Shown here piece after piece: positions 43,996-52,322 of a stretch of DNA of 64,000 bases. The notes below the pieces were generated by a model. That model saw only the letters and a list, made by a program, of their open reading frames with translations, was not told the DNA's origin and did no database searches. The stretch is from Pseudomonas fluorescens (lineage in GTDB: Bacteria > Pseudomonadota > Gammaproteobacteria > Pseudomonadales > Pseudomonadaceae), in contig LR782234.1 of NCBI GenBank assembly GCA_902825215.1, positions 6,031,001-6,095,000 on the forward strand, in the 5' to 3' direction. Position 1 is the first letter of the stretch. Each line of letters opens with the position of its first letter. The translations under genes were made by a program, and so were the position numbers.

Positions 43996-46071
43996 ATGAC
44001 GGAGCTGTCGCAAGTGTCGGTGACGGCACTCAAGGGTGTCGGCGAAGCCATGGCCGAGAAGCTGGCCAAGGTCGGCCTCGAGAATCTGCAGGACGTGCTG
44101 TTTCACCTGCCACTGCGTTATCAGGACCGCACCCGCGTGGTGCCGATCGGTGCGCTGCGGCCGGGGCAGGACGCCGTGGTCGAAGGCACCGTCAGCGGTG
44201 CCGACGTGGTCATGGGTCGCCGTCGCAGCCTTGTAGTGCGCTTGCAAGACGGGACCGGCGGCCTGAGTCTGCGCTTCTACCATTTCAGCAACGCGCAGAA
44301 AGAAGGCCTCAAGCGTGGCACGCGCGTGCGCTGCTACGGCGAAGCGCGGCCCGGTGCGTCCGGCCTGGAAATCTACCATCCGGAATACCGCGCGATCACC
44401 GGCGACGAACCGCCGCCCGTAGACGAAACCCTGACACCGGTCTACCCGCTCACCGAAGGCCTGACCCAACAGCGTCTGCGCCAGTTGTGCATGCAGACCC
44501 TAACCATGCTTGAACCTTCGACCCTGCCCGACTGGCTGCCGACCGAGCTCGCTCGCGACTACCAACTCGCGCCGCTGGCCGATGCGATCCGTTACCTGCA
44601 CAACCCACCCGCCGATGCCGATGTCGATGAACTCGCCCTCGGTCATCATTGGGCGCAGCATCGTCTGGCCTTCGAAGAATTGCTCACCCATCAACTGTCG
44701 CAGCAGCGCCTGCGCGAAAGCCTGCGTTCGCTACGCGCACCGGCGATGCCGAAAGCCACGAAGCTGCCACCGAAATACCTGAAGAACCTCGGCTTCAGCC
44801 CGACCGGTGCCCAGCAACGGGTCGGCAACGAAATTGCCTACGACCTCAGCCAGCACGAACCGATGCTGCGGCTGATTCAGGGCGACGTCGGCGCGGGCAA
44901 AACCGTGGTCGCCGCCCTCGCTGCGCTGCAAGCGCTGGAGGCTGGTTATCAGGTCGCGCTGATGGCGCCGACCGAGATTCTTGCCGAACAACACTTCATC
45001 ACCTTCAAGCGCTGGCTCGAACCGCTGGGGATCGACGTCGCGTGGCTGGCCGGCAAGCTCAAGGGCAAAAACCGCGTCGCCGCGCTGGAACAGATCGCCA
45101 GCGGCACGCCAATGGTCGTCGGCACTCATGCGCTGTTTCAGGACGAAGTGCAGTTCAAGAACCTGGCGCTGGTGATCATCGACGAACAACACCGCTTCGG
45201 CGTGCAGCAGCGTCTGGCGCTGCGGCAGAAAGGCGTCGGTGGGCGCATGTGCCCGCATCAACTGATCATGACCGCAACACCCATTCCGCGAACACTGGCG
45301 ATGAGCGCCTACGCCGACCTCGACACCTCGATCCTCGACGAATTGCCGCCCGGGCGAACCCCGGTCAACACCGTGCTGGTCACCGACACCCGTCGCGTTG
45401 AAGTCATCGAACGCGTGCGCGGCGCCTGTGCCGAGGGCCGACAAGCGTATTGGGTATGCACGCTGATCGAAGAATCCGAAGAGCTGACCTGCCAGGCCGC
45501 CGAAACCACCTTCGAAGACCTCACCGCCGCCCTCGGCGAATTGAAAGTCGGGCTGATTCACGGGCGCATGAAGCCCGTCGAAAAAGCTGCGGTGATGGCC
45601 GAGTTCAAGGCTGGCAACCTGCAACTGCTGGTTGCCACCACGGTGATCGAAGTCGGCGTCGACGTGCCCAACGCCAGCCTGATGATCATCGAAAACCCCG
45701 AGCGTCTTGGCCTCGCGCAACTGCACCAGTTGCGCGGTCGCGTCGGTCGAGGCAGCGCGGCCAGTCATTGCGTGCTGCTTTACCATCCGCCGCTGTCGCA
45801 GATCGGCCGGCAGCGTTTGGGCATCATGCGCGAGACCAACGACGGTTTCGTCATCGCTGAGAAAGATCTCGAACTGCGCGGTCCCGGGGAAATGCTCGGC
45901 ACTCGTCAGACCGGCCTGCTGCAATTCAAGGTCGCCGATCTGATGCGCGACGCTGACCTGTTGCCCGCCGTGCGCGACGCCGCGCAAGCCCTGCTGGAGC
46001 GCTGGCCGACCCACGTCAGCCCGTTGCTTGATCGCTGGCTGCGGCATGGGCAGCAATACGGCCAAGTGTGA
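43996..46071 (+). CDS. recG: ATP-dependent DNA helicase RecG
   Basis: 691 residues. The N-terminal wedge OB domain (about 55-150) is followed by two helicase lobes: Walker A GDVGAGKTVVA (about 298-308), DEQH box IIDEQHRFGVQQR, TATPIPRTLAMS, VIEVGVDVPNASLMII, and QLHQLRGRVGRG. It reverses stalled forks and processes recombination intermediates. ATG 43996 is 9 bp after oxyR; co-transcription ties repair to oxidative stress. Confidence 0.97.
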   Translation: MTELSQVSVTALKGVGEAMAEKLAKVGLENLQDVLFHLPLRYQDRTRVVPIGALRPGQDAVVEGTVSGADVVMGRRRSLVVRLQDGTGGLSLRFYHFSNAQKEGLKRGTRVRCYGEARPGASGLEIYHPEYRAITGDEPPPVDETLTPVYPLTEGLTQQRLRQLCMQTLTMLEPSTLPDWLPTELARDYQLAPLADAIRYLHNPPADADVDELALGHHWAQHRLAFEELLTHQLSQQRLRESLRSLRAPAMPKATKLPPKYLKNLGFSPTGAQQRVGNEIAYDLSQHEPMLRLIQGDVGAGKTVVAALAALQALEAGYQVALMAPTEILAEQHFITFKRWLEPLGIDVAWLAGKLKGKNRVAALEQIASGTPMVVGTHALFQDEVQFKNLALVIIDEQHRFGVQQRLALRQKGVGGRMCPHQLIMTATPIPRTLAMSAYADLDTSILDELPPGRTPVNTVLVTDTRRVEVIERVRGACAEGRQAYWVCTLIEESEELTCQAAETTFEDLTAALGELKVGLIHGRMKPVEKAAVMAEFKAGNLQLLVATTVIEVGVDVPNASLMIIENPERLGLAQLHQLRGRVGRGSAASHCVLLYHPPLSQIGRQRLGIMRETNDGFVIAEKDLELRGPGEMLGTRQTGLLQFKVADLMRDADLLPAVRDAAQALLERWPTHVSPLLDRWLRHGQQYGQV

Positions 46072-46150
46072 GCACTGTCGCAGTTTCCGACAGCTCGTTC
46101 CGGCAGAGGTGGTTATACTCCTGCCATTGTTTCAAAAACGGATACAGACC

Positions 46151-47551
46151 ATGACCGAAGCTGCTCTCGTCCCCGAATCTCCGCAAGCTCCGTCTGTTAT
46201 TCGGCTGCTGCTCAACAAGCTGGGCGTTGCCTACGAAGAAGTGCTCGACCACCACGGCCTCAATGCGTCGCGCAAGGTGCAAGCCGTGTTGCTGGACGAC
46301 GCCGTCGGCGCGTTGATGGTGCTGTTTCCACAGAGCCAGTTGCTGGATCTCAACCGCCTCGCCGAACTCACTGGTCGCCGACTCACAGCCGTGTCCACCG
46401 AACGCCTGGAAAAGATGCTCGGCAAACACAATCTGAGCCTGCTGCCGGGCCTGCCGGCGCTGACCAGTTCGCCGTGCCTCTACGAAGAAAGCCTGTTGCG
46501 CGAGCCGAAGCTGCTGATCAACTCCGGCGAGCCGGGCCTGCTGCTGGAAATCAGCAGCGATGACTTCAAATCGATGCTGACCAAGGCCAGCGCCGCCAAT
46601 TTCGGCGAAGCCCTGAGCAGTATCCGCCCCAACCTCGACCGCCCGGACGATGACCGCGAGGAAATCACCCAGGCCGTGCAGGCGTTCACGGCGCGGCGCA
46701 TTCAGCAGCGTCTGGAAGCGACCATCGAGATTCCGCCGCTTGCTGAAACTGCGCAAAAAATCATCAAGCTGCGCGTCGACCCCAACGCCACGATCGACGA
46801 CATCACCGGCGTGGTCGAAACCGACCCGGCGCTGGCCGCGCAAGTGGTGAGCTGGGCGGCGTCGCCGTACTACGCCTCGCCGGGCAAGATTCGTTCGGTG
46901 GAAGACGCGATCGTTCGCGTGCTGGGCTTCGATCTGGTGATCAACCTGGCGCTGGGCCTGGCCCTCGGCAAGACCCTCAGCCTGCCGAAAGACCACCCGC
47001 AACACACCACGCCGTACTGGCAGCAGTCGATCTATACCGCTGCCGTCATCGAAGGCCTGACCCGCGCCATGCCGCGCGCTCAGCGCCCGGAAGCCGGCCT
47101 GACCTATCTGGCCGGCCTGCTGCACAATTTCGGCTATCTGCTGTTGGCCCACGTGTTCCCGCCGCACTTCTCGCTGATCTGCCGCCACCTGGAGGTCAAC
47201 CCGCACCTGTGCCACAGCTACATCGAGCAACACCTGCTGGGCATCAGCCGCGAACAGATCGGCTCGTGGCTGATGCGCTACTGGGACATGCCCGACGAGC
47301 TGGCCACCGCCCTGCGCTTCCAGCACGACCCAAGCTACGACGGCGCCTACGCCGAATACCCGAACCTCGTCTGCCTGGCCGTGCGCCTGTTGCGCAGCCG
47401 CGGCATCGGCTCCGGCCCCGACGAAGACATCCCCGACGCGCTGCTCGAACGTGTCGGTTTGAGCCGCGAAAAAGCCAATGATGTGGTCAGCAAAGTGCTT
47501 GAGGCTGAAGTGCTGCTGCGGGAACTGGCTTCGCAGTTCAGCCAGGCATAA
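46151..47551 (+). CDS. HDOD domain protein with YbaK-like N-terminus
   Basis: 466 residues. Residues about 15-150 resemble the YbaK/aminoacyl-tRNA-deacylase fold (VLDHHGLNASRKVQAVLLDDAVGALMVLFP). Residues about 190-410 form an HDOD domain (IEIPPLAETAQKIIKLRVDPNATIDDITGVVETDPALAAQVVSWA), a catalytically inert relative of HD phosphohydrolases used in signalling. The protein recurs behind recG in pseudomonads. ATG 46151 is chosen because the family begins at MTEAALVPES; the frame extension into the recG 3' end is not supported. Precise role unknown. Confidence 0.88.
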   Translation: MTEAALVPESPQAPSVIRLLLNKLGVAYEEVLDHHGLNASRKVQAVLLDDAVGALMVLFPQSQLLDLNRLAELTGRRLTAVSTERLEKMLGKHNLSLLPGLPALTSSPCLYEESLLREPKLLINSGEPGLLLEISSDDFKSMLTKASAANFGEALSSIRPNLDRPDDDREEITQAVQAFTARRIQQRLEATIEIPPLAETAQKIIKLRVDPNATIDDITGVVETDPALAAQVVSWAASPYYASPGKIRSVEDAIVRVLGFDLVINLALGLALGKTLSLPKDHPQHTTPYWQQSIYTAAVIEGLTRAMPRAQRPEAGLTYLAGLLHNFGYLLLAHVFPPHFSLICRHLEVNPHLCHSYIEQHLLGISREQIGSWLMRYWDMPDELATALRFQHDPSYDGAYAEYPNLVCLAVRLLRSRGIGSGPDEDIPDALLERVGLSREKANDVVSKVLEAEVLLRELASQFSQA

Positions 47552-47589
47552 AACGAAACAGGCCCGCTCCCCAGTATTTACACAAATCC

Positions 47590-47614
47590 CTGTGGGAGCG
47601 AGCCTGCTCGCGAA
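47590..47614. repeat. Single REP (GTGGGAGCGAGCCTGCTCGCGAA)
   Basis: One unpaired copy of the main REP type. No inverted partner lies within 200 bp, unlike the other copies. Confidence 0.85.
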
Positions 47615-47644
47615 GAATCCAACTCGGTCTACCAGACCACATCT

Positions 47645-47695
47645 GATCGTTCCCACGCTCCGCGTGGGAATGCATCCCGTGACGCTCCGCGTCAC
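47645..47695. repeat. Palindromic element, GATCGTTCCCACGC family
   Basis: TTCCCACGC-tcc-GCGTGGGAA is followed by GTGACGC-tcc-GCGTCAC, two adjacent hairpins. Nearly the same arrangement recurs at 48230, flanking the SCP2-like gene. Confidence 0.87.
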
Positions 47696-47702
47696 CGCAG
47701 AC

Positions 47703-48086
47703 TCAAGCCTTACGCTTGGCCTTCCTCGGCACCAAATACTTCATCAACCCCTGAAACCACATCACCAGCGCCGGATTACCCTTGAGCTGGATCGACTTGT
47801 CCTGAATCCCCTGCATAAACGCCAACTGCTTGTTCTTCGCCTGCATCGTCGCAAAGCCATAACCGGCATCTTTAAACGCAATCGCAAACGCCGGCTCCGC
47901 CACCACGCCAGACTTGCTGGTGATGCGCTGATCCTTGACCACGAAATGCCGCGCCACTTTCCCGTCCAGCGTCTGCAGCTGAAACACCAGATCCTTGTCA
48001 CCCAACTGCTGTTGGAACGCAGGATTTGTCCGGCTGGCCTTACCCATCAACAAACCCATCATCCATAGAAGAAAACGAAATTTCAT
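47703..48086 (-). CDS. SCP2-like sterol carrier domain protein
   Basis: 127 residues. After a short hydrophobic start (MKFRFLLWMMGLLMGKASR) comes an SCP2-type pattern: DLVFQLQTLDGKVARHFVVKDQ, then FAIAFKDAGYGFATM and a final IQLKGNPALVMWFQGLMKYL. SCP2 domains bind lipids or acyl chains; the role here is unknown. ATG 48086 has GAGG eight bases upstream. The gene is bracketed by two copies of the GATCGTTCCCACGC element. Confidence 0.7.
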   Translation of the reverse strand: MKFRFLLWMMGLLMGKASRTNPAFQQQLGDKDLVFQLQTLDGKVARHFVVKDQRITSKSGVVAEPAFAIAFKDAGYGFATMQAKNKQLAFMQGIQDKSIQLKGNPALVMWFQGLMKYLVPRKAKRKA

Positions 48087-48229
48087 GCGCACAGCCTCAA
48101 AAGGAAAATGAACGGCCGGGGCAGTGTAAGGGATTCGGACGATAACGCCAGTATCTGACGCTATTGGAGGATTATGTAAGCGATTTCCTGCACGATGACT
48201 GCCAAGTCACGATTCAGCGCTCGCCCACT

Positions 48230-48281
48230 GATCGTTCCCCCGCTCCGCGTGGGAATGCATCCCGAGACGCTCCGCGTCTCA
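48230..48281. repeat. Palindromic element, GATCGTTCCCACGC family
   Basis: Copy of the element at 47645 in the same orientation, with small changes (CCCCGC for CCACGC; GAGACGC/GCGTCTC for the second hairpin). Confidence 0.85.
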
Positions 48282-48316
48282 CCACTCACCTTTCCTACAC
48301 CTGTTGAAACACATCC

Positions 48317-48352
48317 CTGTAGGAGTTGGCGAAGCCTGCGATCTTTTGATCT
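48317..48352. repeat. Single REP-like sequence, TGTAGGAGTTGGCGAAGCCTGCGATC
   Basis: TGTAGGAGTTGGCGAAGCC then TGCGATCTTTTGATC. This is a third REP family common in fluorescent pseudomonads. Here it is an unpaired copy between the 48230 element and the DUF6124 leader. Confidence 0.65.
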
Positions 48353-48415
48353 TCCGCCCCGCGAACCCATGGGAAATTTCCTGCGAAGTGCCGGGCTGTC
48401 CGTGAACTAGGCGGG

Positions 48416-48671
48416 ATTGGTCGTGAGGGATAGGCTTTGTGTGTCGCCGCAAAATCGGCGATACGGACGTGCAAGTCCGGCGGGAGTACACATTGGTTAT
48501 GGCAATTCGCCGAGCGTTTTCCTATGCTCGCGGATCGTTATGGCTGCTGTGTATGGGAGGCCTTCGGGTCTGCCGGGTGACTCCACCGGTCTTGCACACC
48601 TATGCACAGCTGCCACCCCTTTCGAAGTGCGAGCGAAACGGTGCCAGCTCCTGAAACTGGAGTAAGACCGA
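48416..48671 (+). promoter_or_regulatory. Structured leader of the DUF6124 gene
   Basis: About 255 nt without a credible long gene but with consecutive small stem-loops: TCGCCG-caaaat-CGGCGA (48444-48461), CGGAC-gtgcaa-GTCCG (48464-48479), CGAGC...GCTCG (48511-48530), AGGCC-ttcg-GGTCT with a UUCG loop (about 48557-48571), and CTCC...GGAG (48648-48662). The last one covers the Shine-Dalgarno GGAG, nine bases before the start codon. A short frame beginning at ATG 48499 (MAIRRAFSYARGSLWLLCMG) ends at TGA 48652-48654 inside that last hairpin, which would suit a leader peptide that opens the ribosome-binding site. Confidence 0.5.
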
Positions 48672-49043
48672 ATGAAGAAACCAACACCCAATCCCCCGGA
48701 AACCCCGGACATATCGCCCTACGAATCTCTGGAATCGAAGAAATTCCACGAAGCCGCCGAACGCGCCCTCGACCACCATTTCAAACCAGCCGTCGAACCA
48801 CATCCCAAACGTGAGAACGGCCTCTTCAAACTCTCCCCCGGCACCGACGCCGAAGCCCTCATGGCCAACGCCTCCGAAGACCTCCTGTCCATCAGCGTCA
48901 TCGCCTGCGACCTCGCCGACGACCTCCATGGCTCACGCCGTTCTGTGGCACTGGCCCTGAGCAGGATGGCGGATGGGGTGCGATTGATGGTGGAAGGGAC
49001 GCTTGATCATATTGAGGTGAAGAGCGCGGCGGCGCAGCCGTAG
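48672..49043 (+). CDS. DUF6124 family protein
   Basis: 123 residues, cytosolic and without membrane helices. The pattern PNPPETPD-SPYESLESKKFHEAAERALDHH followed by LFKLSPGTDAEALMANASEDLLS and a helical C-terminus is that of the DUF6124/DUF3077-type proteins. These small proteins of unknown function are abundant in Pseudomonas. GGAG nine bases before ATG 48672 is the ribosome-binding site, buried in a leader hairpin. It is the only + strand gene in the accessory part of the window. Confidence 0.82.
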   Translation: MKKPTPNPPETPDISPYESLESKKFHEAAERALDHHFKPAVEPHPKRENGLFKLSPGTDAEALMANASEDLLSISVIACDLADDLHGSRRSVALALSRMADGVRLMVEGTLDHIEVKSAAAQP

Positions 49044-49058
49044 CGGGATTTGCGGATG

Positions 49059-49081
49059 AAAAAAGGGGACGTTAAGTCCTC
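49059..49081 (-). terminator. Terminator of the exported protein gene at 49105
   Basis: Minus strand: GAGGAC-ttaac-GTCCCC followed by TTTTTT, 24 bp after the stop codon. Confidence 0.8.
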
Positions 49082-49104
49082 TTTCGAAATCTCGATAACA
49101 AAAA

Positions 49105-50208
49105 CTAGCGAAAGTCCTCTGCGCTTTTTGGGCGCGCTTCCAACCCCCGGAGCGCCGCCCGGTTTATGTAGGCATTCCCTCCCTCACCGCAATACTGCCG
49201 GAACACCGCCTTGTCGTCCTTGAGCACCGTCAGATAACTCAGAAAGGCTTGATTAACGAGGTAGGTATAAGCACCGTTTTTGAACTTGATGATGTTCAAG
49301 TTCACGCTGCCTTCAGAAGCGTTCACGACAAAGAATTTGCCCTTGGGCGGCAAAGCCGCCTTCGGATAGATCATCTCTATTTTGTTCAGCACGCCGTAAC
49401 GGTACTGAACAAAACCGGCCGTGGGCTTGCTGTTTCCCCGTGCACAAACGGAAACCGTCTTACCACCCTCCAACGGGCAACTGAAGTAAATGTCTTCGTC
49501 ATCTGAACACAACGTTCCATCCTGCCTGCCCTTCAATGGCGCTGTTTCTTGCGAGACGCGTTCTGATATTTGAGTGACATCGGCGCAATTGGACAAACAC
49601 ACCAGCTTCGAAAGATCCGGAACATCGCTTTCAGTAAACAGGTACGTCGCTGAACCATCACGGTTGCGAGCGTGGTAAACGGGAACACTGACAGCCAGCC
49701 CCTTGGCTGACACGGGCACGATTTTATCCTTCCCTGAGACGACCCAGCCTTCAGCACCACCGCACAACGCCTCCAAAGCAACTTCACTGAAGGGTTCTTT
49801 CGTGGGCACGGCGAACGGCTTGGCATCACCTCGGCAGTCGTAGCCGTGCCAGTACGGTCCGGTGTTCGGGTCAATGTCTATCGAGAAAATATAGGCGCCG
49901 TCGAGTACTACTTTTCCGCCGTTGTAGGTAAAAACCAGCCAACGACGCGTCTTTGCCTGGGAGTAGTTTTCGTTCTCCAGAATGTAACGCTCGCCATCTC
50001 GATACAGCCAGAAACCACTCATTGCTCCGGCCGACTCCGCCTCGTCGGAGAGACGTTGCCCGGATTTTGCGTCCACCAGAAGGTTTTCTTTCAACGCCAA
50101 CGCACAGCCGCTGTCGGCCTCCATGCATGACTTGAGGGACGGGAACATTGGCCCCGCAGCCACAGAGAAAGAGCACAGCAATAACGCGACCAAAGCTAAT
50201 CTTTTCAA
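49105..50208 (-). CDS. Exported protein of unknown function
   Basis: About 367 residues from TTG 50208, which has GGGGAGG just upstream and gives a clean signal peptide (MKRLALVALLLCSFSVAAG). The mature protein is beta-rich with several cysteines (SCMEADSGC, CGGAEGW, CLSNCADV, CSDDEDIYFSC, QYCGEGG), suggesting a disulfide-linked periplasmic or surface protein. I recognise no domain. A longer reading from ATG 50343 would overlap the preceding gene by about 50 bp and hide the signal. It is the last gene of the long minus-strand run. Confidence 0.7.
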   Translation of the reverse strand: MKRLALVALLLCSFSVAAGPMFPSLKSCMEADSGCALALKENLLVDAKSGQRLSDEAESAGAMSGFWLYRDGERYILENENYSQAKTRRWLVFTYNGGKVVLDGAYIFSIDIDPNTGPYWHGYDCRGDAKPFAVPTKEPFSEVALEALCGGAEGWVVSGKDKIVPVSAKGLAVSVPVYHARNRDGSATYLFTESDVPDLSKLVCLSNCADVTQISERVSQETAPLKGRQDGTLCSDDEDIYFSCPLEGGKTVSVCARGNSKPTAGFVQYRYGVLNKIEMIYPKAALPPKGKFFVVNASEGSVNLNIIKFKNGAYTYLVNQAFLSYLTVLKDDKAVFRQYCGEGGNAYINRAALRGLEARPKSAEDFR

Positions 50209-50249
50209 CTCGCCTCCCCGCTGATGATTCAAGAGCCTGATTGAATATG

Positions 50250-50271
50250 AAAAAAGGGGCGTTAAGCCCCC
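50250..50271 (-). terminator. Terminator of the exported protein gene at 50291
   Basis: Minus strand: GGGGC-ttaac-GCCCC followed by TTTTTT. It shares the ttaac loop and layout with the terminator at 49059. Confidence 0.85.
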
Positions 50272-50290
50272 TACGTGAGTATTCCCTGTC

Positions 50291-50722
50291 TCACCACTGG
50301 CAACCTGTTTCAGATTTCGAATCCACGTTGTAATCGTTTTCAAACGAATACTTCTTTGCAGATTTGTAATTCGTATACGTCATCGCATCAACCCGGCCAC
50401 CCTGAGTGACCATCTGATACTCACCTGTCAGTGCGCCATCAACTACTTCAACCCAAGTTGTCGTGTACTGGTAGGGCCGGCCATACACGAGTTCTTCTTG
50501 TTCAGTATTGCGATGAACCAGAGTGATGGCCTTCTTCGACTTGCTGTACTTGACGCCAGCACCGCTCCACTTGGCGACAGAATCGTAATAGGTTCTGAAC
50601 TCAAAATTTATGGGCTTGCCTTCGTGGGAGCGGAAGCAAAAAACCTCGGTCGTGACCTCGCTATGAGCCGCCAGAGGAACGAAAACGAGCAACGCGGAAA
50701 ACAATGCAGACGAAAATTTCAA
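50291..50722 (-). CDS. Small exported protein of unknown function
   Basis: 143 residues from TTG 50722, with AAGGA nine bases upstream. The signal peptide is MKFSSALFSALLVFVPLAAHS. The mature part has two cysteines (VFCFRSHEG and the last residues TGCQW) that could form one disulfide joining N- and C-termini. No family recognised. Its size, export signal and position among LprI-like genes make it a candidate envelope-protective or immunity protein; that is inference only. Confidence 0.68.
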   Translation of the reverse strand: MKFSSALFSALLVFVPLAAHSEVTTEVFCFRSHEGKPINFEFRTYYDSVAKWSGAGVKYSKSKKAITLVHRNTEQEELVYGRPYQYTTTWVEVVDGALTGEYQMVTQGGRVDAMTYTNYKSAKKYSFENDYNVDSKSETGCQW

Positions 50723-50773
50723 ACCGAATATTCCTTTAGCGGTTCATGGGTATCAGCAAACGATTCGGGCCTG

Positions 50774-51532
50774 TTATGCCCCAGGCTCAACCGCGCCGCA
50801 TTTCAGCTCTTTGATTTGCTCGTTCTTGATCGGAATCACACAAGCGAGGCGCTTCTCTCCGAGCCCACGAAGCTCCGTCAACCTGAGCGTCACGTGCAAT
50901 CCATCATCGGCAAACGCATGATCCTCAAACCCGGCATCGGCATAGTCCGTCCAAAATGCCTTGCCCTCGAAACTGCAAAACCGCTTGGAGGACAGCACTC
51001 TCCAACCGCCGTTGGGCGCCAGTATCTGGACTGTCAGACATGGGCTGCCAAAGGTGCTGACATAACGGGCCACGACATCGCCGAAGCGCTGGGAGCCGGA
51101 CAGGTACACCTTGTTGAGATCGACCACATTACCCGGCTCATCAGCGACGATTGTGTCCAGGTAAGCAGCACGTTCCAGACTCAGTCTGGCCATGCAGTTG
51201 TTGATCGTCGTGACATGCGCTGCCACCCCAGGCTCGATTTCCGTGGCTTCAAGCGGGCACGTGGTGTCGCGTAGCTTGATCCAGGCGCGCTGGGATTCTC
51301 TGGCCATGGCGACCAGCGCCTTACCCTGCTCAGGGTCGCGCCGCTGTTGAGCTTCAAACCGTCCCAGCAGTTTCTTGTAGCTGGCATTGAGTTGCGTGTC
51401 GGCTTCCTTGCGGGCTGCCTCCACACACCGATCAACCTGGGCGCTAACGGTGATTTCTTTGCAGTCGTCCTCGGCCATCGCAAAAGAGGCAAACAGGCAT
51501 CCAAAGGACAACGCGATAAAACGCACAAGCAT
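50774..51532 (-). CDS. LprI/DUF1311-type lysozyme-inhibitor family protein
   Basis: 252 residues with a signal peptide (to about residue 20, SFAMA). Residues about 22-125 are a DUF1311/LprI domain with paired cysteines and the motif SQRAWIKLRDTTCPLEATEIE, then NNCMARLSLERAAYLDTI. LprI proteins are known as periplasmic lysozyme inhibitors. The C-terminal 110 residues are a separate domain with three further cysteines that I do not recognise. ATG 51532 lies 2 bp after the stop of the preceding gene; a TTG at 51538 with better ribosome-binding-site spacing is the alternative. The LprI part is closely similar to that at 56961. Confidence 0.82.
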   Translation of the reverse strand: MLVRFIALSFGCLFASFAMAEDDCKEITVSAQVDRCVEAARKEADTQLNASYKKLLGRFEAQQRRDPEQGKALVAMARESQRAWIKLRDTTCPLEATEIEPGVAAHVTTINNCMARLSLERAAYLDTIVADEPGNVVDLNKVYLSGSQRFGDVVARYVSTFGSPCLTVQILAPNGGWRVLSSKRFCSFEGKAFWTDYADAGFEDHAFADDGLHVTLRLTELRGLGEKRLACVIPIKNEQIKELKCGAVEPGA

Positions 51533-51534
51533 GT

Positions 51535-52285
51535 TCAATTTTTCATTCCCTGATTGGCAGATCGCTCAACGACACGTTGAGGTATTTTCTGCGCCTTGCC
51601 GTCGGCGCTCATCGCGTCGCGGTACTGGCTGTAATAGCGCTGCGCTTCATCTTTGCGATCAAGGCGCCAGAGCGAGTCGGCAATGTTCAACATCAGTACC
51701 GTGCGTTTACCAACGGCCTCAACGCCGCGATAAAACTTCAGCGCCAGCTCATCGTTACCGCCCTCGGCCAAGTAGAAAGCCAAGTCGTTGAAAGTTCGAA
51801 CATCGCGCGCCGGTGGGTGACAAGCCATATAGGACTCTGGACTTATAGTGCGAAGATTGAATTTGAGTTCTTCCACGCGAGATTGCGGCATCTCAATATT
51901 TGAGACCTGTTTCAATAAGTCCTTTGGAGACGGCGTCTGCATGACGAGGTGAGGCGCATCCTCTTCCCCGGAAGCCCACCGATTGCCCTCCCACTTGCCG
52001 TAGCAAAACCTGGCTGCGTGCTGACTGAGCAAGCAACCGGTCTCCATCGAAATGACCCCGCAACCTGTGCAGGATGTAATGGCCGGCGAAGTTGACCTTG
52101 CCTTTCAAGGCTTGCACCCGTGCTTGGTCCATCATTGGGCTGCTGTTTTCTTGCCGCACCAGTTTATGGTTGGGGCCGGTGAAAACTGGCGTGACGGTGT
52201 AATCCTTGAAGGCTGGATCGGCAGCGAATGCCATGGATGCGGCAGCCAATATCAAGCTGCCGAGAAGAACCGAAAATCCTTTCAC
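51535..52285 (-). pseudogene. Frameshifted exported protein gene
   Basis: Two adjacent frames make one protein. The first part, from GTG 52285 (GGAG seven bases upstream), has signal MKGFSVLLGSLILAAASMAFA and reaches NFAGHYIL. The second part picks up in another frame as TGCGVISMETGCLLSQHAARF and ends at 51535 with a TPR-like tail (DELALKFYRGVEAVGKRTVLMLNIADSLWRL). Removing one C near 52069 joins them as GHYIL-TGCGVISMETGC, a cysteine motif that only makes sense in the joined form. Hence a one-base insertion or a sequencing error. The stop overlaps the start region of the LprI-like gene. Confidence 0.75.
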
Positions 52286-52322
52286 GCTGTAGCTCCGTCG
52301 ACGTAATGCATTTTGGGGATGT

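Noticed and set aside
43072..46065. Long minus-strand frames opposite oxyR and recG
   Set aside because: Both real genes are complete with all catalytic motifs; the opposite frames are shadows.
48417..48665. 82-codon frame across the DUF6124 leader as a protein gene
   Set aside because: No ribosome-binding site and a composition set by the stem-loops; better explained as a structured leader. Only the shorter frame ending in the last hairpin is kept, as a possible leader peptide.
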